Source: Marasmius tenuissimus (taxonomy: Eukaryota > Basidiomycota > Agaricomycetes > Agaricales > Marasmiaceae). From it: a DNA stretch of 64,000 nucleotides. The stretch is taken from positions 112,001 through 176,000 of the forward strand of contig JAQOTA010000048.1 in the NCBI GenBank assembly GCA_029532415.1. Reading direction: 5' to 3'. A program made the position numbers and the translations under genes. The notes under the pieces were generated by a model that was not told where the DNA came from, ran no database searches, and saw nothing but the letters and a program-made list of their open reading frames with translations. Shown here in pieces: positions 39,301-51,444 of the stretch (positions are counted from its first letter, which is position 1; every line of letters starts with the position of its first letter).

Positions 39301-40594
39301 ACCTGTGGGATCAACGAACTGCTGCCCCCCCTGCATTACCAGTACATGCGGGGCCTTTGCCAGGCCTGCCAGGCCTGCCCAAGCCTGATCGAACGTTTCG
39401 CGGGAAGCGCCGCCGGCAGGATAGGGCGAGGCTTTTTGAGATCACTGGACGAGTCTGTACCTGAATTATTCTCTCCCAGGAGTGCCGAATCGTCCGTTCT
39501 GGTACGTAGACATCCACAAGTTGCCAACGTTTGCTATCGTCCGAGGATACCGCAACTGTAGTCATCGATGGAGCGAGTCCGAGAATCGTTATCACGCCTT
39601 GTGAAGTCAACATAGCTCTACGATGCTTTCTTGCATGAGCCAGTTCTAGTTAGTTCGTATCACGAGGACCAGGTCGCGCAAGGAGAGACGAATATGATCA
39701 TGTTGTGAGTAGTGATCCCCCGCGGATGCCTCTCAGATATGCGGAAGCAATGCTTGTTTTCCTGCAGTACTGGCATGATATGGCCATGCCCCATAGCGAC
39801 AGTCGACGACGGTTTGTCCTGATCGATCCTGTTACTGGGAGTTTCTCGTTTGAGATGGCATGAATGTCAACTTACTAGTGAATGGCTTCTGAGGATTGTC
39901 TAAGTGTACTCCTCCAGGCCGGAGCTTAGAGCCGTCTTCACATCTCTCGTGTCCCAGCCTGTCGGCGTTGGGTCCGCGTATGTACACGAGGTATCGAGGC
40001 AAGCATTTGGCTAACCGGCGAAATGGGCCAATTAAACGTTTGATACTCTTGGATTGGCGTGGTGGCAGAGCTTTTACGTTGAGGAACCGAAGAAAGGGAG
40101 GTATCAGACCCTGAACCTCGAAGCTCAAGAAAATTGCCAAGGTGAAAGAATATCATCGGCCATTGATGATTGAACCACCTGACTGCCACACGGTGCAAGT
40201 CACACTCCATAGACAATACTCCAAGGAGAGTTTGTATTCGGTAAAACGGGGTGAAGGAGCAAAGCAAAATGGTTGATGAGCAGATGAGTGTCTGAGAAGA
40301 AGACCTTCCATCAAGTTCAAGTACAAGAAACCGCAAAGCGACCGTGCGTGGACTGTCAGAGTTAGGTAATACGGTCGGGCCGTACATAGCCGGGTACCGA
40401 TCAATCCTCAAAATCTGAAGTTCAAACGAATGTGTGAGCAGGATTATTTCAAGATGCAAAGACTAGAGAACAAATACTGCTAGTATAGTACAGGCTTTGA
40501 GAGTGCAAGAAAAGGAGAGGAAATATGTGTAATAGCGGATCTATAGGTATCGGGCCGAATGTACGAATAAATGAGAGTCCCAGGTCCCAGCAGC

Positions 40595-43500
40595 TCATAT
40601 CGACAGGGTCTCCTTCCATCGCTCAGCAATCTTCTCTCCTTTGAAGACCTCATGTAGGACCTCTCTAACATCCTCCACGTACACGAACCTGATCCCCGTC
40701 TTGACGCTCTCGGGTACGTTCTCCTCAATATCAGCGCGATTGGCAGCAGGTGCTAATATCGTCTTGATACCCGCCCTATGCGCAGCAAGAATCTTCTCCT
40801 TCAAACCCCCAACAGGAAGGACCTGTCCCACGAGTGATATCTCTCCAGTCATCGCTGTTGAAACGAACAGCAGATAAGCAAAGCCGAAGCTAAAACAGGA
40901 CAGCAAGCGCCACTCACCGATGTCAGGGTTGATCCTTGTCTTCGTGAACAAGCTCACAAACGCAGACAACAGCGCCGTCCCTGCACTAGGCCCCTCTTTC
41001 CCAATACTACCCTCGGGCATGTGCACATGCACATCCTTATTAGTCAGGAACTGCTCGTCCTCCGCACTCGTAATCCCCAACTCGAAAGCATGCGCCTTCA
41101 CCCAGCTTAAACCTATCTGGGCGGACTCCCGAATGACCTCACCGAGCTTGCCCGTGAGCTGTAGGTTACCCTTTCCAGGCATACACTATGGGTGGGAAAT
41201 AGGTTTTGACGTCAGTCAATCAGCCCTGAAGGAAAAGACAAAACTCCGAGATATCGTACCATCGCTTCAACAGGCATAACTGAACCACTCCCATTTCCGA
41301 GGTATCCCAATCCAGTACTAACGCCAGGCGGCGGAGTATGCGTGTACATGCGATCTTTTTGGTATACAGGCGGGCCGACGTAGTCCTTCAAGTTGTCGGG
41401 GGTGATCCTCACATGAACCGCGGGAGGGATTGTCATCGGTTTGCGCTCTTGAGTCGTAACGGTGGTTTTAGACATTTCTGATTCTGCTCCCGATGATGAT
41501 GAGGTTTCTCCCTCTTGCGCGCTGGAGGATGGGGATGAGGCGACAGTCGGATCATTTGGTGGTGGAGTTTGAGATTCGACCGTGGTGGTGGTAGCTTCTT
41601 CTTTCGCAGGCCCGGCCTCAGCGGCAGCCTCTTTATCAGCTGGCTCCGGCAATGTCTCTTCTCCAAGGTCTTGTACCACCTTCAATGCGGCCTTGCGATA
41701 GATCTAAAGGCGAGGCATCAGGAGTTACTCAGCAAAAATGGCACCATCGTGTGATGTGGTGACAGAAGCACACGTACCTTCTCGATGTGCTTCTTCAGAT
41801 TTCTAACACCACTCTCCCGGCAGTAGTACTTGATAAGCATGTCGACTGTATCTGGTTGGAGAAGAACATCGGCATCTTTCAGTCCCGACGCTTCCTTAGC
41901 TTGCGGTCCGAGGTACTTGTCTGCAATGACGGCTTTCTCCTCAGAAACGTATCCACTGACTTCAAGAACCTCCATTCGGTCAAGAAGAGGAGCAGGGATC
42001 GTGGAAAGGTTGTTTGCAGTGCAGACGAAGAGGACACGCGAAAGATCCACGGGAACGTCCATGCTATTGAGGCGTCAGCGTATGGTATAGTCGGAATGGA
42101 TCCAGTATACGTACTAGTGATCCAAGAAGCTGTTGTTCTGTTCCGGGTCCAACATTTCGAGGAGTGCACTCGAAGGGTCGCCATTATGTCCGCGACCAAT
42201 CTTGTCGACTTCGTCAATAAGAACGAGAGGGTTCTCGGTACCGACTCTCTTGAGCGCTTGGATGATCTTTCCGGGAAGTGCACTAAGGGAGAGTCAGTAA
42301 AAGTTTGTCGCTTTAGAAATACAAGCTTACGCACCCAACGTATGTTCTTCTGTGTCCTTTGATTTCCGCGACATCGGTAAGTCCTCCGACCGAGAACCTG
42401 AAGAACTGGCGATTCAAGGCCCTCGAGATACTCTTTCCGATACTGGTCTTCCCAACACCGGGCGGCCCAGCAAGACAGATAATCTTCCCTTGCACCGATC
42501 CCCTCAACTTGCCCACAGCCAAGAACTCAAGAATTCTATCCTTCACGTCCTTCAACCCGTAGTGATCCTCGTCCAGAACCGTCTGAGCATGCTGGATGTT
42601 ATAGTTCTCCGTCGAGTGCTGTCCCCAAGGAATCTGGGTAAGCCATTCGAGGTAGTTCCGTGTAACGTTCGCCTCGCTCGCAGCTGGTTCCAACCCAGCA
42701 AGCTTGTTCAGCTCCTCGTCAAACACCTTCCGAACCGCCTCGGGCATCTTCAACTGCGTGGCTCGTTCCCTAAATTTCTCAATGAGCTTGTCCTTCCCGT
42801 CGGATTCCATCCCCAATTCCTTCTTGATTCCCTTGAGCTGCTCCATGAGGTAGTACTCTCGTTGGCGTTTGGCGATCTTGGAGTCGACATCCCGCGAGAG
42901 CTTGCTCTGGAGCTGAGCGTTAATAAGCTCCTTCTTGAGAACCAACAAGGCCTTTCGGAGACGATCGTCGACGTGCAATGCCTCCAAAACGTCCTGGAGC
43001 TCCGTAACGGCACCGGTAGAGACGGCTGCGGCGAAGTCGGCGAGTTTGTCGGGCTCGTCAAAGACGTTGGTGGCAACCTGGTTGATGGAGAAGTTGGTGA
43101 TTTGATCTCGGAAGAGGGGATTGAGCTGTGCGATATCCTTGAATACGGAGACAATCTCGGACATGAACGCGCGAATGTACTGGTCGTCCTTGTTGTAGGG
43201 ATGCGTCTGTAAGTTCTCTACATTGGCGATAGAGACCTGGTGATCGTGTAAGAACGAGGTTTGAACTGGACCTATCAATGAGTTAGTATGAGGTACGACA
43301 AGGCCCAATGAATCACGACGTACCGGTCGACTTGACTACATCTGAAGGTGGTGAAGGAGGAGGAGTAACGGTCTGCGGTTCGTCAGCAGCATGAGCCTCA
43401 GGTTCTGCCTGTCCTCCAGCTTTGACCAAGTCCGTTATTCTGATCCTTCGGTGTGGGTAGAGCACGGCCGTCAACCCTTCTTCTTTATCCTCATGCCCTT

Positions 43501-44215
43501 GCGCCGCGAAAACACTGGTAATCTGGGCAAAGACACCGACAGGATGAACCGAATTTATGTCCGTGATAACGTCGCTGTCTGTATCCTCATCCTTGAGTAG
43601 GAAAGCACCGAGATATGGCTGACCGCGTTTCATCATGTCCTTGATTGCAGCTACAACCTGGGGGTTCCGAACGACAACTGCCTTGTAGAAACCGGGGAAG
43701 AGAGGGCGACGTGCGATAGGCAAAGCAAGAACCTGGGGGTAGATTTCCGGTACAGATTGCTTCGCTATTGTGCCTGACGGAGGAGAGGAATTATTGCCGG
43801 AAGATGAGGAGGGTGGAGGTGACTTTTTGCCGCTGTCGTTACCGCTGTTACCGCTATTACCGTTCTCGCCACTGCTCGACGACGATGAGGAGCCCGACGA
43901 GAACGAGGAACCTTCATCTTCCGAGCTCTCCGACATCTTAGTATCCTCCTCCTCTGTCCCTTCCTTCGCGGCTTTCTCCGTCTCGTCCTCTTCGCCCGGC
44001 TTCGACCTCGAGTTTATCCATCTAGGATGTCCCAGTATCGATGTTGGACGCGCAAAGAATGCTCTCGACGACGAGAACGTTCTCGGGTGGGAAGACATAA
44101 TGATTGAGGACGACATCGCACGACACGTTCCTTCGAATGAAGCAAACAGTCTTCGTCGTTGACATAGGTGTCTAGACGTCGCCCGTAGGCTGAGGCTCTG
44201 CCCCAGAAAGTTCAT
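40595..44215 (-). CDS. PIM1: Mitochondrial Lon protease
   Basis: Seven exons (44215-43324, 43271-42335, 42282-42115, 42063-41778, 41703-41260, 41185-40918, 40854-40595) close in phase to 1084 residues. The start is the ATG opening [20 protein letters not shown], a typical Arg/Ser/Leu mitochondrial presequence. A Ser/Gly/Asn-rich low-complexity stretch (about 95-160) precedes the Lon N-domain. The AAA+ module has Walker A GPPGVGKT (566-573) and Walker [10 protein letters not shown] (Asp633, Glu634). The peptidase domain has the Ser-Lys dyad Ser976 (EGPSAGTA) and Lys1017 (GGLKEK). A Ser/Thr/Pro/Glu-rich insert (about 775-850) separates the AAA+ lid and protease. It degrades damaged matrix proteins and supports mtDNA maintenance. 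Divergent from RecQ. Confidence 0.96.
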
Positions 44216-44562
44216 GGTCGCAGATTCAGTCGACCTCGACGACCTAAACAACCGACTCGAATAATGGGGAAGGGGGAAAGCTTGGAGAAAATTGCCGGCC
44301 TATGAGTCTGACGCGGACAGGATTTCCGCGGCTTACCAAGCGCGATTTCTGCTTTATCTGATAAGATAAAGATCACGCAATGCCGAATCAGTGCCGGCCG
44401 CGATTTCCAATTTCCCTGACGCGTAGAGTCACGAAACTGTCACAGGCTGGTCTCCTCTCAACCATATCCTTCCACCACCTACCAACGCGTTCTTCCTCAT
44501 AAATCTATGATAAAAGTCCATCTTTGCATGTAATATTCTCCAAAATATCTTCAAAGCCCATA
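44216..44562. promoter_or_regulatory. Shared Lon/RecQ promoter with ACGCGT and GATA motifs
   Basis: The 347 bp between two divergent start codons hold two exact ACGCGT boxes (44419-44424 and 44485-44490) and a related ACGCGG near 44311. A compact triple GATA element, TTATCTGATAAGATAA, lies at 44354-44369. ACGCGT is the MluI cell-cycle box bound by MBF in ascomycete yeasts at S-phase genes, and GATA sites are bound by fungal GATA factors. Binding here is inferred from sequence only. Confidence 0.5.
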
Positions 44563-47500
44563 ATGGATCATGCACAGCAAGTTTTGAAGGAAATCTTTGG
44601 CTTTCAGTCGTTTCGATTGGCCCAAGAAGAGGTAAGGCCGCGGAAACAAGGAGAGAAATCGTGCTGACGGTTATTTTCAGGTCATAGAACGGCTGTTGGT
44701 TGATAATGAGAATGCTCTGGTAGTATTTCCTACTGGAGGTGCGCAGTAACGTCCCTTGAGATTTAACAGCAGCGTTTTAACCGAGTATCGCAGGTGGAAA
44801 AAGTCTCACCTTCCAAGTACCAGCGTTATGCTTGGAGGTATGTCGTCCTTTGTCCGAATTTTACTTGTATTGAACGGAGATGCTAGGGTTTAACTCTAGT
44901 CATAACCCCTTTGATCGCTCTCATGAAGGACCAAGTGGAAAATTTGCAGTTGCGAGGGGTCAAAGCGGAAGCTCTCCACTCCCAAATCGGTATTGAGGAT
45001 TCTCAGCGCATCAAAGTTCAGGTATTGGACGGGACTGTCAAGCTTCTCTATGTTGCTCCTGAACGGTGCGCTTCCCTTCGATACCTAGAGAGTTTGCTGA
45101 GCACTCACATTATCTCGCAGACTGAATAATGAAGGATTCGTCAACATGCTCCGACGCGTCAAAATCTCCCTTCTTGCCGTCGATGAGTCACACTGTATCT
45201 CAATGGTACGTTTACTATGTTGTCTACTCCTCTTTTCTCAATAAGACCTGCGAATAGTGGGGTGCAAGCTTCCGCCCAGAATATCTCAAAATTGCTCGCT
45301 TTGCGGAAGAGATGGACGTAGAACGAGTCCTTTGCTTAACCGCAACCGCAACGCCTGATGTCATCAAGGACATTTGTGAATCTTTCTTTATTCACAAAAT
45401 CAAAGGTGTCTTCCGCACGCCTGTCTTCCGGCCCAAGTACTTCTCCCTCTCTCCTCCTGCAGCGAATGTTTGTCGCTGAACGCTCCTTCTCTACAGTCTC
45501 GCCTTCAAGATCGAAGAGGCCGCCTCCCTTGGTGACAAGATCCGCCGTATCGTTCCGATGCTCAACGAACGTACCGGCCCTGCAATTATCTACGTAACGC
45601 AGCAGAAGCATACCGAGGAGGTCTGCAACCAACTCAAGGCATACGGTCTTGACAGCATGATCTATCATGCTGGTCTCCCTCAAGAGACACGTGATAAAGC
45701 CCAACAAGACTTTATGGACTCTGAGAAGGACATTGTCATTGCGACCATTGCCTTCGGGATGGGTATTGATAAGGGTTCGTTTCTCCTCTCCGTACCAGGT
45801 ATTTTCGGTATTGACAAGAACCCAGCAAACATCCGTCAGGTCATCCACTTGCACATGCCAAAGACGCTCGAAAACTACTCCCAGGAAGTTGGAAGAGCTG
45901 GTAGAGACGGGAAACCGTCTACGTGTCTAATGTTCCTCTCCCAACCTGACTGTACGTCTCCCCTCATGGTGTCGTCTCACTTCCTTGTGCCTAGACTGAA
46001 GCTCCGTTGTGTAGTACCCATCCTGGAAGGTTTTGCTCGAGGGGATACCTGTGCCAAAAAGGATCTTGAGGTCAGTCGGCTTCTTGAACTGCGATCATCA
46101 GAAACGTTGATGTGCAAACCCAATCTATAGTTTTGGTTGAAGGAGGTTGCGGGCGAGAAGCCCGCCGCGGACAATTCCATCGCTTTCAACCTCTATAACC
46201 AAGGCAAACTGTGAGTTTCTCGTGCTTCTTTTCTATTGTCCTTCCCTCGACGCTGAGCGCTGATGTCCCGGTGCCATAGATATGATATTCGGGTATACGG
46301 CTTTCTCCCTTGTATCTGAACCGATACTGACCAGCTCGTCTATTGCAGTCTAACGTGCTCAACTTGCTATACGCTCAACTCGAGCTTGATTACGGACACA
46401 TTCGAGCGGTGACACCGTTCTACTCTGTCTACGCTATCAGCCAGAAGACACCCGATGGATGGGCGAAGGTCATGGCTGACAGAACCAAAGCTGCGACCGA
46501 GATTCGGAAATACTGGGGGACCAAGTGTACTGTGAGTAGCTCCATCTTGTCTGTAGCGGCCCAGTATCAGTTATACTGACTGGTTGCGGCAATAGGTTGA
46601 TGTTGTTGATACCGCTGAAAAGGCCAAAATGGACCGAGCTGATCTGGCGAAGAAGATTATGGGTTGGGAGATGGATGGGCATATCACGACCAAGCCATCT
46701 CAGGTTCGTGCTGTGAGTGAATTATTTCTTTCACCTGCGTCATCTGGCACCTCACTGAGCCCCGTTTTGCAGAGATACCTTGTCTCGGAGACGCCGTTAC
46801 CGCAAGAGCTTGACCAGATAATGGAGCTTGCCGAGAAGATGCACACTCGGATGCTTGACCGCGAGACGGAGGCTGTGGAGAAGATCAACCAAGTTCTTGC
46901 TTTCGCTACAGCGAACGAATGTTGGTCGTCTTCTACACCAAGCCGCCTGATGTTTGCTGACCTTCTCTCCGTATCTAGGTCTCGCCGTCCACCTCGCTCG
47001 CTACTTCGGTGATGCCGACGTCGTACCCAACAACCGGTGCGGCCAGTGTACGTTCTGTCAGACAGGGAAAGCGGTTCCGTTTACTCGAAACACTGGACTG
47101 TCAGTTACACCGGATCCGGCCAAGATTCAGGCCATATTGCGTGCTTGCCCGGAGCGAGACGATCCTAGGCTGCTGGCGAGGATGGCCTTTGGCGTCACGT
47201 CTCCAAGACTGACTGCGAACAAATGGTCGTCGTCCCATCCCTTGTTCGGGAGCCTGTCGGTGAGTGGATCCCCATTCCTGTCTGTTTCTCCTTTGGCGTT
47301 TGAGCTCATCACATCGCCTTTTGATGTAGGATGTCAGTTTTCTGGCTCTCTTGCTGGCTTTTGACGAAGAGTGTCGCAAGTGCGAATACCAACGAGACGA
47401 GGCTGTTGCTACTTCGTTGGATATGGCTCCTTCCTCTACTCAAAGGAAGCGCAAGCCGGATTCGTCGACGACGGCAGCTCCGGCGAAGAAATACAAGTCG

Positions 47501-47578
47501 TCATCGTCGGGTTATTCGTACAACAAGGCCAACTCTAGCCGGGGAGGAGGGTATCGCCGCGGTCGTGGGCGATGGTAG
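44563..47578 (+). CDS. RecQ-family DNA helicase
   Basis: Fifteen exons from 44563-44631 to 47330-47578 close in phase to 731 residues. Helicase motifs: QxxxI-type [18 protein letters not shown], Walker A TGGGKS (41-46), DESHC (138-142, Ser replacing Ala of DEAH), [15 protein letters not shown], then AFGMGIDK (291-298) and [13 protein letters not shown]. The RecQ zinc-binding region includes RGDTC and RCGQCTFCQ. The C-terminus is basic with [11 protein letters not shown]; no HRDC domain is evident. It unwinds 3'-to-5' recombination and replication intermediates in the nucleus. Right after AFGMGIDK there is a 15-residue in-frame segment (45774-45818) ending in a second GIDK, absent from normal RecQ proteins; it is a true insert or a very short intron. 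It is a short-type RecQ and not clearly the Sgs1/BLM orthologue. Confidence 0.9.
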
Positions 47579-48799
47579 GGGCTTTGACCTGTTACTCGTA
47601 CAAATCAGTCTTTGCAGACTTTTTGATGTATATTTTCTTGTCGATACATATCTCGTAGTTCTACTTGTACGCCTTACCATAGCTGTCTTGATATTCTCAA
47701 TTTGAGCCGTCTCTCGCACTGGTGCTGTGCCCAGGGCGACGCTGACAAAGCTTGTTTGCTCGTTGTCCGCAACGGCCTTGCCAACAACAGTGACACAAGG
47801 CCCGGTCTCAGTCTGCTCATTCTTTGACCATAACGTCTCGCTATCATCGCTCGAACATCCGGACTGCAGATTAGCGGTTTCTCTCAATATGGATACCAGA
47901 GGAGAATGACAGACGCAGATACCATTTCAGTCCATAAACGCATACAGAACTAACACATCTGAATCTCTCGGACTCAGTGGAACTTGAAATACAGATTCTT
48001 TCTCTCAAGATGTGCTCATCGAAGACAGTCTTTTCTTCCTTCACGACTACAACAAGAACGACTTGTCGAGTTTTCCTTACGAGTTTGACCAACACTTCTT
48101 CTGGCACCTCTCCGCTACATCTTCCATACATCCTTTCCTGCACGAAATACAAGCCCTTCTCTATTCGCCGCATCACTTTTGAGCTCTACGCTGGGAGGAG
48201 AGATCACTCGAAAACATGCCGTGGCTTCGTAGATCATCAACGTTCCGGCACTCACCCTCGGGCTGAAGCCCGCAAGAAGCCCGTCCGAATCTCGTCAAAT
48301 TTACAATGGCTGTTTTCCGCCCAACCTCGTCTGCTGAGCAGCTAAATTTGACTTCAAGATATCTGGCAAGGTTTACTCAAGAATCAAGGCAGCTTGAGCG
48401 GCGGGCTCGCAACTCGGTCGTCGGAGGTTTCATTAGCCATATTGGTTTCCTATGTAGGACGGCCCGAAAAGAGCGTTCTATCGCACTTCTATATTTCTAT
48501 GTGTGCCCCGTATCTTGTTTTTATCTATTAGACTGCTCCTATAATCTCATCTGTAGGGACAACACACCAGAGAACGGTTTTCTGAACTTCATTGTAAAAT
48601 CAGTATCGTGGAATAGCGGAAGGACTTCAGAGATACCTCAAGATTCCCAAGAGAACCAACCTTCTGACGGCTCGTACCTGCCGCATGTGGTTATTAACAT
48701 ATGAATGAGCGTGGGGGTTCTCAAGTTAAACTCCGCGAATCACTCCCGCGTGGCGACATCACGGCTACTATTCCCTCCTTCCTCACAATCCCATTCTCA
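47579..48799. other. Intergenic between RecQ and TPR gene
   Basis: No supported gene. An in-frame ATG at 48701 could extend the following TPR protein by 33 residues. Confidence 0.4.
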
Positions 48800-51053
48800 A
48801 TGCCCAAGGCACACAAGAAGAACCAGAGCTACAGAGGTCGTCAACGCGTCGAAAGGCTGATCACTGAAGGTTCCACACTCTTGGAGAATAGAAAGTCTCT
48901 TGCGGCGTGTCACAAGCTCACCGAAGCTCTTTCTCTCAAAGTCAATGATGACGACCTGAACGCTATCATCTACACCAACCGCTCCGCATGCAGAGCAGCA
49001 TTAAGACAGTGAGTTCATCTTGAGGTCCTTTGAGTGTCATTTTTGAAGACTGACTGGAGGATTTCCTAGATATCAAGGCGCCGCCACGGATGCGATTCAG
49101 GTATGCTTCCGTGGTGTCTTACTGGTTCCAGTGCTCAGCTTCGGCATAATTCGCCTTCGACCCTGCTCATCAACATAGGCAACGATTCTGAGTCCCAGTT
49201 ACTCGAAGGCTTGGGCGAGACTGGGCATAGCGAAAGACGTAAGTGCTTTCGGAGTCTTCCTGAGGTTGACCAAGTCATGAATCTTCCATTTAGTATTTGA
49301 ATGAACCTTGGGACAGCATCACCGCATGGCAGAATGCGCTCAAATTTCTTCCCAAGGACAACTTAATGACCCCAGATGAGATTCTCGACAAGAAAGTCTA
49401 CGAAGTCAGCCTCCAGTGCGCAATGAAAGTATGGCACGACAGTCGTTACCTCGCTTGCGGACAGATAGAGGGCAACAGCTCTGGCGCTCCCGCTATGCCA
49501 TGGATAGCTGCGAGGAATATGATACCCGAGCTAGAGATCGAGAGGAATTTTGAAAGCAGCGTGAGTCCTCCCTCATCATCATCATTCTTTGACCAGCCTT
49601 TCGTTGACTTGGACTCGGAGCGCCTCAGGCGTGGATTATAGCGAAGGCATACGATGACTTCGAGCGAGCAACCTTGGAAATGGCTCCCGTCATATCGGAA
49701 GAGGGAGTCCCGTTCTTCAGAACGCAGGTCTTACGAACCTTGACGAACGCAATTTTGACCGACTCACGAGCTTTTGAACCAGAAGACCCCGACCGGTGGC
49801 TTGGGCAATTCGAACGCCAGGGTAAGGATGAGGTTCCTTTGTTATGAAGAACGCGCAAATTCACCAGGTTCATTATAGCGGAATATGAAATGAGCTCTCG
49901 AAGGATTTGGCACTGGCGGGATATGCGTCTTGAGGACGTGTTAGAGGAGGCGAAGTTTCGCTTGGGCACGGAAGGCTGGGAGCGACTTCGACCTGCCTTG
50001 AGCACTATTATCTGGTACAGTCAGCCCTGTTCCATTCGAACGCGGTCAATATCCTCACGACTTGCAAAATAGCTACTGGGTGCTTCGAGGATTTTTGGAC
50101 GGGTCTTTTTTGGACGACAATTTTCACTCCGAAGCAACATATCTGAATCGAGCTTTAGGGGCTATCGAGAAAGGGCAGAGAGTATGGGGTCATCTCATGC
50201 ATCACGAATCAATCCGTGTATTCGAAGATTCGTTCTTACGAGGAGTACAGAGGCTTTACATTGATGCCTTACTCAACGTGAGTCTCTGCTTTCGTTCACT
50301 GGCCATATGTTCATCTCTATGCCCGACAGCGATACGTTTCAGAAACGAGCAGGAGTAAGCGTGAGAGACTCCTGGACGAGACCGAAGCTGAATGTGAAGC
50401 CTCGATTAACAATGTTTGTGATTACGAACCACTCCCATCGCACGACGAAAGCCCTGCTTTTACCGCCGCCTTCTATTATCATGTCCGTGGTCATGCCTAC
50501 GCGTAAGCCAACTCCAACTTTGTTTTCTCTCCTCTTACTGATTGTCAAAACATAGTGCTCAGGCCTACTGCGCAGCAAAAAGGATAGATGATCAAAGTCA
50601 TCGTACTCCCTTAGGAATCATGAAAGGTTACCAAAAGGCCGCGTATTCCTTCCTACAAGCCGTCAACGACTTCCCCGACGATGATATACAGTACTGTAGT
50701 ACGTCCGCGCCAACCCTTCCACATACTCGCTCTCGGACTGACGCTCAAATCATTACAAAGTCTACTTGTGCTCTGCCATCCAGCATATGCTTCCAGGAGC
50801 CAGCCGCGTCCGCGATCTACTCAAGTATATGGAGCGTCTCCGACTGGCGCTGGCCAAGATGGAGAGGATATGGGGTACATGGGTGTCTCGCCGAGGAGAA
50901 TCGCACAAGTCGAGGTTTGAGGGTATCTTGGAGGTTGAAACCACGCTCCGGAAGCACTTGCTGGAAGGGAAGGTGAAGGACGATCATACTATTTTTGTTG
51001 ACAAGGATCTTGCCGTCGAGCTTGGGCCTTCATCATTTTTCTTGGAGTTATGA
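48800..51053 (+). CDS. TPR-domain protein, intact paralogue
   Basis: Ten exons (48800-49008, 49070-49100, 49179-49238, 49294-49560, 49629-49821, 49879-50014, 50073-50277, 50330-50502, 50556-50695, 50761-51053) close in phase to 568 residues. Three N-terminal tetratricopeptide units span about residues 15-125: LITEGSTLLENRKSLAACHK, then YSKAWARLGIAKDYLNEPWD and ITAWQNALKFLP. The helical C-terminal region contains AFYYHVRGHAYAAQAYC and MERIWGTWVSRRGESHKSRF. TPRs bind partner proteins, often chaperones; the family's role is unknown to me. Its broken copy is at 19228-21093. Start chosen because the paralogue begins at the equivalent point. Confidence 0.75.
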
Positions 51054-51444
51054 CTTGGATGGTAATGGTATCGGTGGTTCATTTGAAGTGTTCATGTAAC
51101 GTTTCGGGGATCGTGCTATTCACACGTACTCACAGTTTGCCTCTTCTTATATCTTCGCGAACCTTTTCACACTGCTTCGGGATTTGCCGAGAAATCACTC
51201 GAATGAGGACTATTTCAATCAACGCCCCAGTATGGCCCGGAGCTGTTTGACTATTTTCTGATAGGTGGCACGTAAAATACAAGGCATACATTCTATATAT
51301 TGATCTAATCGAATAGTACTATAAGTCTTGCGAAACCAGAAGTAGTGACACACTAGGTAACCAAGAAATTGGCGAAATAAACAGGAAGTTCACCGCTTCC
51401 GGGAAGTGATGAGTTGTCTTTTCAAGTATGAAGCGACGTGAGTA

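Larger units (their letters stand above)
33607..40594. other. Gene-poor 7-kb stretch
   Basis: No reading frame over about 175 codons is convincing on either strand, in contrast to the dense neighbours. I find no reverse transcriptase, transposase or terminal repeat by eye. It may be long-decayed transposon or gene relics. Items noted separately are a possible tiny two-exon gene at 34494-34686 and a group of hairpins at 36216-36313. Confidence 0.45.

Noticed and set aside
42352..43212. 286-codon open frame on the plus strand
   Set aside because: It is antisense to conserved Lon exons, has Leu-rich composition typical of mirror frames and no splice or start support.
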